DNA of 64,000 bases from Roseomonas sp. (GCA_020249775.1 JADCFA010000004.1:62001-126000); one strand, 5' to 3'. Numbered from the stretch's first letter, positions 16,704 through 24,622 are shown. Notes: a model not told the origin generated them from the letters alone. Numbers and translations: made by a program.

Positions 16704-17029
16704 CAGCACCGCGCTTCGGGTCATTGCAGGAAGGCGCCTCGCCGGCTGCGGGCGCTGAAAATTTTGTGGAATTGGCACGCGCGGGCGGGGCGCGCGTGGA
16801 ACGCATCGCATCCCGCGCTGTCAGGCATGGTGATTGGTATGAACAAGCCTGGCCTGAATTCGTGCTGCTGGTCGCGGGTAGCGCAGCCTTGGAATTCGCG
16901 GATGGCAGCACGCACGAACTGAAGCCCGGCGACTGGGCATTATTGCCATCGCAATGCCGCCATCGCGTTGCCTGGACCGATTCCGCAGGCGAAACGCTTT
17001 GGCTGGCGGTGCATTTACCGCCGGGCTGA
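16700..17029 (+). CDS. Cupin-domain protein
   Basis: A 109-residue single-cupin protein starting with GTG that overlaps the amidase stop by 4 bases. The cupin barrel is seen as HGDWYEQAWPEFVLLVAGSA with a metal-type histidine and glutamate, then LKPGDWALLPSQCRHRVAWT. Such small cupins can be isomerases, metal-dependent lyases or ligand sensors, and the activity is unknown. Its stop lies inside a terminator hairpin shared with the convergent dehydrogenase gene. Confidence 0.8.
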   Translation: MTAPRFGSLQEGASPAAGAENFVELARAGGARVERIASRAVRHGDWYEQAWPEFVLLVAGSAALEFADGSTHELKPGDWALLPSQCRHRVAWTDSAGETLWLAVHLPPG

Positions 17030-17050
17030 AGCGCACCTCAGCCCTTTTTT
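17023..17050 (+). terminator. Terminator hairpin containing both convergent stop codons
   Basis: GGGCTGA (17023-17029) pairs with TCAGCCC (17038-17044) around an 8-base loop and is followed by six T. The TGA of the cupin gene is in the left arm and the stop of the minus-strand dehydrogenase gene is in the right arm. Confidence 0.8.
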
Positions 17051-17940
17051 CCATCCCCCGGCAAATCAATTCCCGTAATCGCCTGCCAGACGCGAATGAC
17101 AAAACCATCATCCGCACCGCCCTGGCCCATGGCGCGTGCCGCGGTGAAAAGCTGCTGCGCCTGCGCGGCCAGAGGTACCGGGAAATTCAAGCCACGCGCC
17201 ATGTCATTCACCAGGCCAAGGTCCTTGACGAAAATCTCCACCGCGCTGCGCGGTGCATCATCGCCGGTCAGCACACGCGCCATGCGGTTTTCAAACATCC
17301 AGGAATTGCCCGCAGCACTGGTCACCACATCATAAAGCGCTTGCGGATCAGCGCCAGCGCGAATGCCAAGCGCCATCGCCTCGGCCGCCGCGGCGATGTG
17401 CACGCCGGCCAGCAATTGATGCACCACCTTCACCGTAGCGCCGATGCCGATCTCGGCGCCCAAGCGCCAAACCTTGGTGGCGATGGCATCCAATACAGGC
17501 GCGGCCTTGGCGAAGGCAGCTTCACTGCCGGCGCCCATCACCGTCATTTCACCCGCGCGCGCCTTGACCGCGCCACCAGACACTGGCGCATCAAGGTAAA
17601 GCAAGCCTGCCGCTTCCGCCTTGGCGGCCAGCGCGCGCGCCGCATCCGGCGCCATGGTGGCGGAGGATATGATCACGCCGCCCTTCGCCAGACGCGGCGC
17701 CGCGCCATCAGGCCCGAAAACAGCAGCTTCGGTTTGCGCGGCATTCACCACCAGCACCACCAGCGCTTCCATGCCCGCGGGCAAATCGCTTGCTTTCGCT
17801 ACTGCTGCACCGCCGGCGGCGATGAATTCGTCGCGTGCGGCGGCGCGGGGATCGCACCCCGTTACCTCCAACCCCGCGCGCAATAGGCTGAGCGCCGCGC
17901 CCATGCCCATGCTGCCCAAACCAATCACCCCAACGCGCAT
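17038..17940 (-). CDS. ltnD: NAD-dependent dehydrogenase, L-threonate dehydrogenase-like
   Basis: A 300-residue beta-hydroxyacid dehydrogenase: MRVGVIGLGSMGMGAALSLL (Rossmann), VVNAAQTEAAVFG, DAPVSGGAVKARAGEMTVM and the catalytic lysine in GATVKVVHQLLAG. Length and the NAAQTE motif fit LtnD, which oxidises L-threonate at C2. The partner genes OtnK/OtnC/OtnI are not here, so the substrate is tentative. Start chosen at the ATG with AAGGAA about 8 bases upstream; the frame runs six codons further. The preceding genes on the strand are a 28-codon frame and a VOC protein. Confidence 0.8.
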   Translation of the reverse strand: MRVGVIGLGSMGMGAALSLLRAGLEVTGCDPRAAARDEFIAAGGAAVAKASDLPAGMEALVVLVVNAAQTEAAVFGPDGAAPRLAKGGVIISSATMAPDAARALAAKAEAAGLLYLDAPVSGGAVKARAGEMTVMGAGSEAAFAKAAPVLDAIATKVWRLGAEIGIGATVKVVHQLLAGVHIAAAAEAMALGIRAGADPQALYDVVTSAAGNSWMFENRMARVLTGDDAPRSAVEIFVKDLGLVNDMARGLNFPVPLAAQAQQLFTAARAMGQGGADDGFVIRVWQAITGIDLPGDGKKG

Positions 17941-17954
17941 CAGCGAATTCCTTT

Positions 17955-18041
17955 TCAAAACAGCGCGCGCAGCAGCTGCGCCAGCGCCGTGATTACCAGC
18001 AGCACCAGCACAATGCGCTGCAATGTCTCCATGGATGGCAT
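17955..18041 (-). CDS. Possible 28-aa single-helix membrane peptide
   Basis: Between the VOC and LtnD-like genes is a 28-codon frame: MPSMETLQ, then an almost uninterrupted hydrophobic run RIVLVLLVITALAQLLRALF ending at the stop. A GGGATAAAG sequence lies about 7-8 bases before the ATG; the frame starts 9 bases after the VOC stop and ends 14 bases before the next start codon. This fit between neighbours and the clean transmembrane profile suggest a real small membrane protein. Chance remains possible at this length. Confidence 0.45.
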   Translation of the reverse strand: MPSMETLQRIVLVLLVITALAQLLRALF

Positions 18042-18050
18042 GGCAAAGCT

Positions 18051-18905
18051 TTATCCCGCGCGAAACGCCAAAATCACGCCATGCGCCGCCGCCGGTGGCA
18101 CGGCAATACCGCCACCGGGGATCGCGCTGAAGGGCAGGCTGGCTTGCGTCAGGCAGGCTTTTGCCGCCGCCAGATCAGCGACTGTAATGCCAAGCGTCAC
18201 CGGCCCCGCATCGGGCAGCCCGGCCAGATCAAGCGCACCATAACGCGCGGCAAGCGCAGCGCGATTGAGCACAATAATCGGCGCGGCGCTGGTTGGCACG
18301 CGCAGCACACCATCGCTGACCGCTTCGGGCTTGCTGTCCAATAATTTCGCGATGGCAGCGGCGACCGAAGCGGGGTTAGCGGCCAAAACTTCAATGCCTG
18401 TCAAACCTTTGGCGGTATTGGCATGCGTCATGCTGCCAGGCACCCAAGTGGCGCCAGGCGTCAGATGCTGGCAGGCGAAAATCCGCAATCCCGGCGCGAC
18501 AGGATCAACCAAATGAAACGTATTGAAGCGCGTTTCCGTGCGTGTTCCATCCGGCATGTCAACGGGCCTGCCAAAGCGCATCACCGGCATGGTCGGAATC
18601 CCGCGCGCCGCGACCTCGGCAGCGCCTTTCTCGGCATCATGCGCGCGCATGGCAATGGCGGTCATGCCTTCACGAGTTTCCAGCACGGCGCGCCATTTGG
18701 CATTGGCTTCAGTGGGTGTCAGCACGCCCAGGATTTCGAAGTAATCCTTCTCCAGCATCACGCAATTATTGCCGGTGCCCATATGGGCGGAATGCACACC
18801 GCGCGGCGCCACGGTAAAACCGGCGCGCGCGAAAGTCTCCGCTGCCTTGTCCAAATCCCTGACCAGCACAACGCAATGGTCAATGCCACCGACATTTTCC
18901 AGCAT
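18051..18905 (-). CDS. VOC (glyoxalase-like) family protein
   Basis: A 284-residue protein with two vicinal-oxygen-chelate modules: GGIDHCVVLVRDLDKAAETF at the N-terminus with KDYFEILGVLTP, and a weaker second half near GPVTLGITVADLAAAKACL. The FNTFHLVDPVAPGLRIFACQ segment is typical of the glyoxalase_3-like branch (PF13468). These proteins use a metal to act on small ligands such as dioxygenase substrates or lactoylglutathione. Start chosen at the ATG preceded by GAGGGGGAA. It lies 11 bases after the NHL gene and is probably cotranscribed with it. Confidence 0.8.
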   Translation of the reverse strand: MLENVGGIDHCVVLVRDLDKAAETFARAGFTVAPRGVHSAHMGTGNNCVMLEKDYFEILGVLTPTEANAKWRAVLETREGMTAIAMRAHDAEKGAAEVAARGIPTMPVMRFGRPVDMPDGTRTETRFNTFHLVDPVAPGLRIFACQHLTPGATWVPGSMTHANTAKGLTGIEVLAANPASVAAAIAKLLDSKPEAVSDGVLRVPTSAAPIIVLNRAALAARYGALDLAGLPDAGPVTLGITVADLAAAKACLTQASLPFSAIPGGGIAVPPAAAHGVILAFRAG

Positions 18906-18915
18906 GGATTCCCCC

Positions 18916-19770
18916 TCAGCCCGAAACGGGCACAAGCCGCGTCAGCCGCGGCGGGTTTTGTTCCGACAAGAATATACTGCCATCGGGCGCCAGCCACATG
19001 CCATGCGCGCCATTCAGCACCGGGCGGCAACGGCCAATCAGCGTGCCATCCTGCGCCAGCAGCGAAAGCCGCGGCACCTGATCCGTGACATAGAGCGTGC
19101 CGCCCGGCCCACCATGCACCGACATGGGCTTGTGATGATCATCCCAATCCGCCAGCCATTCGCCATCGCTGGTAAAAACCTGCACGCGATTATTTTCACG
19201 ATCCGCCACGGTCACGCGGCCATCGGGCAGCACCCAAACGGAATGCGGCGTGGAGAATTCGCCCGGTCCCGCACCAGGCCGCCCCCAATGGCCCATCGGC
19301 CTGCCGTCCGCGCTGAAGCGATGCACTACCGATGCGCCATAACCATCCGCCACGTAAATTGACCCATCGGGCCCAAAGGCAACATCGCAAGGCGCGTTGA
19401 AGGGCTCGCCCGGACAATGCCGCTTGCCGAGCCCGCCAAGCCTTTTGCCATGACGATCGAAGATGATGATTTCCTGCGCGTCGCGATCCACGACAAAGAT
19501 GCGCCCATCAGGATGCACGGAAAGCATATGGCCATCCGCCACTTCATCCCCGCCCCAGGCGGCGATGCGCTTGCCATCGGGGGACAGCACCACAACCGCC
19601 GGACCTGCGGGGCCCGCGTAAGGGTCTTGCCGCAACTGGCAATAGACATTGCCTTCCTGATCGCAAGCCACATCGGAAGGCACGCCCGCGCCCATCGGCA
19701 CATCGCCCCAGGGGCGATCAACGCGATAGAGCGCCTCGGCAAGACGAACAAAAAGGGTGTGGCGGGTCAT
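18916..19770 (-). CDS. NHL-repeat / SMP-30-like beta-propeller protein
   Basis: A 284-residue protein of repeated NHL/six-bladed propeller units: GVPSDVACDQEGNVYC, APCDVAFGPDGSIYVADGYG, TPHSVWVLPDGRVTVADREN and GAHGMWLAPDGSIFLSE. No signal peptide is seen. Relatives include lactonases (gluconolactonase/SMP-30) and peptidylglycine-lyase-like propellers. A lactonase working with the downstream threonate-dehydrogenase-like enzyme is conceivable but unproven. Start set at the second ATG, with GAGGGAGC about 7 bases upstream. Confidence 0.75.
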   Translation of the reverse strand: MTRHTLFVRLAEALYRVDRPWGDVPMGAGVPSDVACDQEGNVYCQLRQDPYAGPAGPAVVVLSPDGKRIAAWGGDEVADGHMLSVHPDGRIFVVDRDAQEIIIFDRHGKRLGGLGKRHCPGEPFNAPCDVAFGPDGSIYVADGYGASVVHRFSADGRPMGHWGRPGAGPGEFSTPHSVWVLPDGRVTVADRENNRVQVFTSDGEWLADWDDHHKPMSVHGGPGGTLYVTDQVPRLSLLAQDGTLIGRCRPVLNGAHGMWLAPDGSIFLSEQNPPRLTRLVPVSG

Positions 19771-19889
19771 GCTATGCTCCCTCATCGCTGGCCGCTTATG
19801 CCATCATGCCTCAAGCTTGCCTTGGCGTCGAATGGCCCAGCGCGTTTTAGGGCTTGGAACGCGCTGCGGCAGGCTTTACCTAAGACGCC

Positions 19890-20282
19890 ATGGCCAAGGA
19901 CCCTCTGGCAACCCTGCAAAAACTCCGCCGCCTGGAAGCCCAGGCGGAACGGCGCGCCTTGGCCGAAAAACTGGCGGCCGAAGCGGCCGCGCAACAAGCC
20001 CTGGCCGCGGCTGAGCAAAGGCTACGCCAGGAAAGCTCGGAAGGCTTGAACCCGCAGCTTGGCGCCTTCGTTCAAAAGGCGCTTGATGATCGCGCGGCGG
20101 CGGAGGAGGGCAAGGAACGCGCGCGGCAAGCCACGGATCGCCAGCGACAAATGCTGGCCGATGCACGCGCCGCGGAACGCGTGGTGGAAAAGCTTCGTGA
20201 AAACCGTGCGGCCGAGGAAGCGCGGGATGAGGCGCGCCGCCAACAGAACCTGATGGATGAAGCGGCGCGCAAGCCGCGGTAA
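19890..20282 (+). CDS. Coiled-coil protein, FliJ-like
   Basis: A 130-residue, almost wholly helical protein rich in Ala, Glu, Arg and Gln. It starts DPLATLQKLRRLEAQAERR and ends AAERVVEKLRENRAAEEARD, a pattern like FliJ (chaperone/stalk of the flagellar export ATPase): two antiparallel helices with a conserved VVEKLRE-type segment. No other flagellar gene is present in the window, so the assignment rests on shape and weak motif likeness. An unrelated coiled-coil protein is the alternative. The ribosome site is poor. Confidence 0.55.
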   Translation: MAKDPLATLQKLRRLEAQAERRALAEKLAAEAAAQQALAAAEQRLRQESSEGLNPQLGAFVQKALDDRAAAEEGKERARQATDRQRQMLADARAAERVVEKLRENRAAEEARDEARRQQNLMDEAARKPR

Positions 20283-20293
20283 CGCGGCGTTTG

Positions 20294-20380
20294 GTGGAAC
20301 CAAGCCACAGCTTTGGCCGCATTCATCGCGATGACATTGCCGCTGCCGCGCTGGCCGCGATGCGCAATCCGCCGCCCCTT
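20294..20380 (+). pseudogene. Fragment of an NAD-dependent epimerase/SDR
   Basis: About 30 codons read EPSHSFGRIHRDDIAAAALA followed by AMRNPPP, which matches the segment FSRIHVDDIA..LAAMxxP typical of the C-terminal part of YeeZ-like and related extended SDR epimerases. Nothing upstream or downstream continues the fold; the frame runs into unrelated sequence and stops at 20485. It looks like a gene fragment left after a rearrangement between the FliJ-like and DUF2155 genes. The rest of the interval 20381-20638 shows no gene. Confidence 0.5.
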
Positions 20381-20638
20381 GGCTGCTCTGAGCTTACTTG
20401 GTGGATGAGAAACAGCCCGCCCGATGCAAACACGCGCAAGAACATCGCTTTGAAGAAACAGTCGCTGTCTGTCCTGGCAAAATGACGCCCCTCAGATTAG
20501 CGCAAAAAATAGGTCCGGTCCCCTCTTCGGATGGGGTAATCCTGCAACGGGTGCTCTACACTGCTCCGTTTCGAGTAATCTGCCATGGTCACTATCGTGG
20601 GTCGCGAAAAAAGGGCGCCGCATATCGTTCCAGAGACA

Positions 20639-20998
20639 TCACCAACAGCGCAGGATGCGCACATCATAAACCGGGTGTTCAAGCATATTCACGCCCGGCG
20701 CATCGGCGAACATCCAGCCACGAAAAACAGGCGGGCTGCCTTGTGGCGCGCGGCTATCGGTCATTTCAAACCAGGCGGCGGCATCGGGCACTTCGGTTGG
20801 TGGTCGCGCATGGCAGGCACCGATGCGAATGGTCAACGTGCCAAAGCGCAGGCTTTCCCCAACGCGCCCTTCCAGCACCGTCACCCGCGCGGTCACCTTG
20901 TCCAGTGCCTGAACGCGCGCCTGCTGGCGCGGCAGCCATTCCTGCGCCCAGGCAAGGCTTGGCAGACAGACCAGCCAGAAAGCCAAAAGGCTTTTCAT
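20639..20998 (-). CDS. DUF2155 exported protein
   Basis: A 119-residue protein with a clear signal peptide (MKSLLAFWLVCLPSLAWAQ). The mature part has VQALDKVTARVTVLEGRVGE, IRIGACHARPPTEVPDAAAW and FRGWMFADAPGVNMLEHPVY, the DUF2155 pattern with conserved cysteines. The family is alphaproteobacterial and periplasmic, of unknown function. It ends a unit of overlapping genes (NDUFA12, mlaD, a 74-aa protein, DUF2155), a conserved order in this class. Confidence 0.88.
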   Translation of the reverse strand: MKSLLAFWLVCLPSLAWAQEWLPRQQARVQALDKVTARVTVLEGRVGESLRFGTLTIRIGACHARPPTEVPDAAAWFEMTDSRAPQGSPPVFRGWMFADAPGVNMLEHPVYDVRILRCW

Positions 20999-21219
20999 CC
21001 GCCGCGCTTTGGGCTGGGCAGCGCCGCGACCAATTCATTCAGGATTTGGCGCATGGCGGCTTCATCCACCCCCATCAGCACGGCGTCTTCGAAAACATCC
21101 CGCAACACCGTCGCCGCCTCCATGTGGTTTTCCGCAAGCATTTTCAGCTTTTCATTGCAGGATACCGGCTTGCCATCCGCCCCAGGCCAGGCGGGGGGTG
21201 GCTTGGGCAAGGCTTTCAT
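20995..21219 (-). CDS. Conserved hypothetical protein (74 aa)
   Basis: A small protein beginning MKALPKPPPAWPGADGKPVS followed by CNEKLKMLAENHMEAATVLR and a helical C-terminus. No signal or membrane segment. It overlaps mlaD upstream and the DUF2155 gene downstream by 4 bases each, so it is translated as part of this unit. The arrangement MlaD - short protein - DUF2155 is common in alphaproteobacteria. Function unknown. Confidence 0.8.
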   Translation of the reverse strand: MKALPKPPPAWPGADGKPVSCNEKLKMLAENHMEAATVLRDVFEDAVLMGVDEAAMRQILNELVAALPSPKRGG

Positions 21220-21710
21220 CGTGGCGTGGCCGGCGCGTTTTCCTGATTGCCGCGCTGATTGCTCTCACCCGCCGAGAAAATGAACCGCCCAAGCAGGCTT
21301 TCCAGATTGATGGCGCTTTGTGTAATGGTGATCTCCGCGCCGTCGCGCAAAATCCGCGTATCGCCCCCAGGCACCAGCGCGACATATTTGCCGCCAAGCA
21401 AGCCTTCGCTGGAAATCTCGGCCGAGGTGTCACGCGGCAGTTTCAGCCCGGCATCCACGCGCAGCGTCAGCACGGCAAGGAAGCTTTCAGGGTCAATGCG
21501 CTGCGCCACCACCTGCCCAACCTTCACGCCGGCAATCCGTACATCCGCGCCCTGGCCCAGCCCATCAATGCGGTCAAAGCGCGCGGTAAAATTCATCCCC
21601 GGCCCGGAAAAGCTGCGCCCCGTGCTGGTGACGGCATAGCCGAGGAAGCTCGCCGCAATGGCCAGCACCACAATGCCGGTCAAAATTTCAGCCAGACTGC
21701 GCTTTTGCAT
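21216..21710 (-). CDS. mlaD: MlaD-family phospholipid-binding protein
   Basis: A 164-residue protein with one N-terminal membrane anchor (ILTGIVVLAIAASFLGYAV) and a single MCE domain: RFDRIDGLGQGADVRIAGVK, VGQVV, then SSEGLLGGKYVALVPGGD. MlaD forms the periplasmic hexamer of the Mla system that moves phospholipids between membranes. The other Mla genes are not adjacent, which is usual for this locus in alphaproteobacteria, where mlaD is next to NDUFA12. It overlaps the next gene by 4 bases. Confidence 0.92.
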   Translation of the reverse strand: MQKRSLAEILTGIVVLAIAASFLGYAVTSTGRSFSGPGMNFTARFDRIDGLGQGADVRIAGVKVGQVVAQRIDPESFLAVLTLRVDAGLKLPRDTSAEISSEGLLGGKYVALVPGGDTRILRDGAEITITQSAINLESLLGRFIFSAGESNQRGNQENAPATPR

Positions 21711-21736
21711 CGAAATGGGCTTTCAAAAGGGCGTGG

Positions 21737-22078
21737 TTAGCGCCCCGGAGTCCAGGCTTCGTAATCCCCGCCACGCTTGGCGGCAGGGTTCACTGGCCGC
21801 CATGCTTCGGCCGTGCCGGTCATATTCGGGCGATGTTCCTTCTGCCAGGCGCGGCGCGGCGCGTCCTCAGGCAGGGGTTGTTCCGTGGTGTGATGCAGCC
21901 AGCCCCACCATTCCGGCGGCACGGCGGAGGCCTGGGCTTCCTTCGCGAAGAGCACGCGGCGCATGGGCCGGCCATAGGAATCGCGCCGGCCGCGGGCTTC
22001 CCAATAGGTATTGCCGAAGCGATCCTGCCCAACCTGGCGGCTGGTGAGGCGAATGAAGATGGTATTGAGCAACTGCAT
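21737..22078 (-). CDS. NADH:ubiquinone oxidoreductase accessory subunit NDUFA12
   Basis: A 113-residue protein: QVGQDRFGNTYWEARGRRDS near the N-terminus and PPEWWGWLHHTTEQPLPEDA in the middle, both diagnostic of the NDUFA12/B17.2 accessory subunit of complex I, present in alphaproteobacteria and mitochondria. The start is the ATG giving MQLLNTIFIR, with GGGAAG upstream; the open frame runs much further 5' but only as a shadow of the opposite gene. First gene of the leftward mlaD-DUF2155 unit. Confidence 0.93.
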   Translation of the reverse strand: MQLLNTIFIRLTSRQVGQDRFGNTYWEARGRRDSYGRPMRRVLFAKEAQASAVPPEWWGWLHHTTEQPLPEDAPRRAWQKEHRPNMTGTAEAWRPVNPAAKRGGDYEAWTPGR

Positions 22079-22243
22079 GGCGGCTTCCCGGTGCAAGCGA
22101 AACGTGGCGCATAATCGCACAGCCGCGCGGGTCGCGCAAAAGCAAAGCGTCGGGCAAGCTATCCACAGGATATTGTGGGTCTGGCCCCGAAAAACCACTA
22201 AATAAGGCTTCCCAGGCTTTCGAGTCGCGCCTAGCATTCCGGC

Positions 22244-23740
22244 ATGGCTGGAATAGTCGGAACCATCTGGGCTGGGGTTGCGCTGCGGCGCCTGAAGGCG
22301 GGGGCGGATCCTGATGCGCCGCCGCGCGCTGTCGCCATACCCGCGCCTTGGGAAGATGAAGCCGGGGAGGCGCTGGCCGCCCTCGCCCCGGGGAGTGGCC
22401 CGGCCACGCTGCCAAGCGTGGCAGAGGCTTGGATTCAACGCCTGATGCTGCGCGGGCGGCGGCTTGGCCTGCTGGATGGCGCCGATGCGGCGGAAAGCCT
22501 GGCCGCCGGGCTGCGTTCCCTTATCCTGGCCCGGCGCGGCGCACCTGGGGCCGAGATCTGGCGCGATGCCCGTGCTGAGGGGCGTTTTGTGCTCAACCTG
22601 CCGGCCTTTCTGGATGGGGCAGGGGGGTTTGATGCGCCGGCCTATCGCGCGGCCTGTGCGCTCGCGGTGCAAACCCTCGATATTTGGGGCCATGGCAAGG
22701 CGGAGAGTCTCCGCCTTGGCTTTGCCGATCTGGCCGGGTTGCTGGCTGGTTTCGGCCTTGGCTATGACAGTCAGGAGGCGCGCGATGCCGCCGCTGCCAT
22801 TGCCGGCCTGACCCGCGGCGCGGCCGAGGCTGAATCCGGCCGCCTCGCGACCCGTTTTGGCCCGCGCCATGCCGTGGCGCTGATCTGCCCAACGCCGCCC
22901 GAGGAAACCGCCATCCCTGGCCTTGCCCAGGCAGCGCGCGCGGCCTTGGCGGCGGCGGCTGCCTCCCCCGGTTTGCGCCATCGCGGCTGCATTGCCCTGG
23001 CACCCGCTGATGCGGTGGAAGCGCTGCTGGGTGCGGAAAGCGCCGGCATTGCCCCGGCCCCTGGCGCCAGCCGCCCGGCGCGGGGCGAGGATGGGCGCAT
23101 TGTGCAGGTGCCAACCCGCGCTGCCGAGCGGGCCGGGGTTGATGCCGCGTGGTTACTCACGGCCGTGACGCCGCAGGCAAGGCGCGCCATGGAAGCGGCG
23201 GTGATGCCCTTCCTGGATGCGCCGCCGCCCGCCATGCCGGCGCCTGCCGATCTGCCCGAAGCGCGCCGCGCCGCGCCAAGGCCAATCCATGCCCCGGTCA
23301 ATCGCTGCTGGCGCGTGGCCATTGCCGGCAGTCGCGTGGCCATGCGCGCCATTGAAGATGATCGCGGCCATTTGCGGGAGATTTCCTTCTCCCTCCCGCG
23401 CGAAGCGGCGATGACGCGCGCCTTGATGGAGGCTTTGGCCCATGCGGTATCGCTTGGCCTGGCGCAGGGCGTGCCTTTGGCGAGCTTCGTCAATGCCTAT
23501 GCCTATGCGCCTGGCCATGGCGGCGCGGTGGAAGGCGATGCGGGGATACGCCGCGCGACTTCCGTGCTGGATTGGGCCTTTCGGCGCCTTGCGCGCGATT
23601 ACCTGGGGCGGGAGGATTTGCCGGACCCGGTGGAAGAGGAAACGCTGCAACCGCGCCCCGCGATGCTGCCCTTGCTTCCCTTGGAATTGCCGGCGCATCC
23701 TTCACCGCGCATGCGCCGCGCCTTGCGCCCGGCGGCGTGA
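22244..23740 (+). CDS. Class II ribonucleotide reductase paralogue lacking the catalytic core
   Basis: A 498-residue protein whose pieces match B12-dependent ribonucleotide reductase (NrdJ) end to end, but with the active centre gone. Residues 74-108 resemble the NrdJ N-terminal segment that normally ends AAPNSPxWFN. Residues 114-180 (NLPAFLDG, ... LRLGFADLAGLLAGFGLGYD) correspond to the region after NPCSEY. Residues 250-330 parallel the LAPTGTI..GIEP and AAQPFLSGA segments. Residues 355-460 are a TSCPD-type C-terminus (VSLGLAQGVPLASFVNAYAY, ATSVLDWAFRRLARDYLGRE). The NPCSE cysteine-glutamate motif and some 350 barrel residues are absent, so nucleotide reduction is not expected. It may be a regulatory or partner paralogue. 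It is divergent from NDUFA12; a RidA gene follows after 22 bases. Confidence 0.75.
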   Translation: MAGIVGTIWAGVALRRLKAGADPDAPPRAVAIPAPWEDEAGEALAALAPGSGPATLPSVAEAWIQRLMLRGRRLGLLDGADAAESLAAGLRSLILARRGAPGAEIWRDARAEGRFVLNLPAFLDGAGGFDAPAYRAACALAVQTLDIWGHGKAESLRLGFADLAGLLAGFGLGYDSQEARDAAAAIAGLTRGAAEAESGRLATRFGPRHAVALICPTPPEETAIPGLAQAARAALAAAAASPGLRHRGCIALAPADAVEALLGAESAGIAPAPGASRPARGEDGRIVQVPTRAAERAGVDAAWLLTAVTPQARRAMEAAVMPFLDAPPPAMPAPADLPEARRAAPRPIHAPVNRCWRVAIAGSRVAMRAIEDDRGHLREISFSLPREAAMTRALMEALAHAVSLGLAQGVPLASFVNAYAYAPGHGGAVEGDAGIRRATSVLDWAFRRLARDYLGREDLPDPVEEETLQPRPAMLPLLPLELPAHPSPRMRRALRPAA

Positions 23741-23762
23741 CAGGCAGTTTTGAAGGAACAGG

Positions 23763-24230
23763 ATGATGGCTGGGAAAATTGAAGCGAAGCTTGCTGCCCT
23801 TGGCATTGTATTGCCAACGCCCGCAGCACCGATTGCGAATTACATCCCATACAATATCAGCGGAAAGCTGGTGGTGATTTCCGGCCAGGTGCCGGTGCGG
23901 GATGGCAAGATTGCCTATACCGGCAAGCTGGGTGCTGGCGTTTCCATCGAAGTCGGGCGCGAAGCGGCGCGGCTTTGCTTTATCAATCTGCTGGCGCAGT
24001 TGAAGGCGGCCGCGGGAGATTTGGATAATGTCACGCGCGTGGTGCGGCTTGGCGGCTTTATTGCCGCACCGGCTGACTTCACCCAGCACGCGCTGGTGAT
24101 GAATGGCGCTTCCGACCTTGCGGTGGAAGTCTTTGGCGATGTCGGGCGCCATGCGCGGACGACGATTGGCGTGCCTTCGCTGCCCGGTGATGCGGCGGTA
24201 GAAGTGGAAGGCATGTTTGAGATTGGGTGA
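23763..24230 (+). CDS. RidA (YjgF/UK114) family protein
   Basis: A 155-residue protein of the RidA superfamily: VVISGQVPVRDGKIAYTGKL, then NLLAQLKAAAGDLDNVTRVV, FTQHALVMNGASDL and RTTIGVPSLPGDAAVEVEGM. RidA enzymes deaminate reactive enamine/imine intermediates; the longer YjgH-like branch to which this belongs is less well characterised, and the RidA arginine is in the HARTTIGV segment. Ribosome site AAGGAACAGG. It follows the reductase-like gene closely and may be cotranscribed. Confidence 0.88.
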   Translation: MMAGKIEAKLAALGIVLPTPAAPIANYIPYNISGKLVVISGQVPVRDGKIAYTGKLGAGVSIEVGREAARLCFINLLAQLKAAAGDLDNVTRVVRLGGFIAAPADFTQHALVMNGASDLAVEVFGDVGRHARTTIGVPSLPGDAAVEVEGMFEIG

Positions 24231-24233
24231 GGT

Positions 24234-24257
24234 GGGGGGAGTATGCCCCCCTTAATT
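24234..24257 (+). terminator. Probable terminator after RidA gene
   Basis: Six G (24234-24239) and six C (24246-24251) flank a 6-base loop, followed by TTAATT. The hairpin begins 3 bases after the RidA stop. Confidence 0.5.
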
Positions 24258-24622
24258 AGCCTTGGCCAAGCGCGTGCGCTTCATTACATCTGCTGAAGAC
24301 ATGCCAAGCCCGCTGCCTCAGCCGTGACCGCACCGCCCCTGCCGGGCTGAACGCGGAGGCGGTGATCAGCGCGCCCGTACCGCTGCGCTTTTGGCGCTTT
24401 GCGCTGAGATGGCGGTAGTGGATTTGGAAGCTTCTCGGACCACGCCGCGTGATGTGGGGAAGGCACTGATTTCTGCCGCGCTGCCGGTTGTGCTGGTTGG
24501 GGCGCGATTTGAGGCGGCTGGTAGCGGGCAGTACAGTGCCCATGTCGCGAGGCGTCGCGGATCGCGTCACGGTGCTTTGGACGGGCTGGTGGCAGCGCGT
24601 TTGAAGATTAACTATTGGAACC
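24258..24622. other. Stretch without recognisable gene
   Basis: These 365 bases lie between the RidA terminator and the AT-rich Abi-like gene. Short open frames exist on both strands, but none has a ribosome site or a family pattern. Composition shifts from GC-rich to AT-rich near 24600, which marks the edge of the acquired segment. Confidence 0.5.

Noticed and set aside
20398-21246. 282-codon open frame on the plus strand opposite DUF2155 and mlaD
   Set aside because: Shadow frame; the opposite strand has three genes with overlapping starts and stops and recognised families.
22079-22981. Upstream extension of the NDUFA12 frame (up to 414 codons)
   Set aside because: It lies antisense to the reductase-like gene. 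Family length and ribosome site put the start at 22078.
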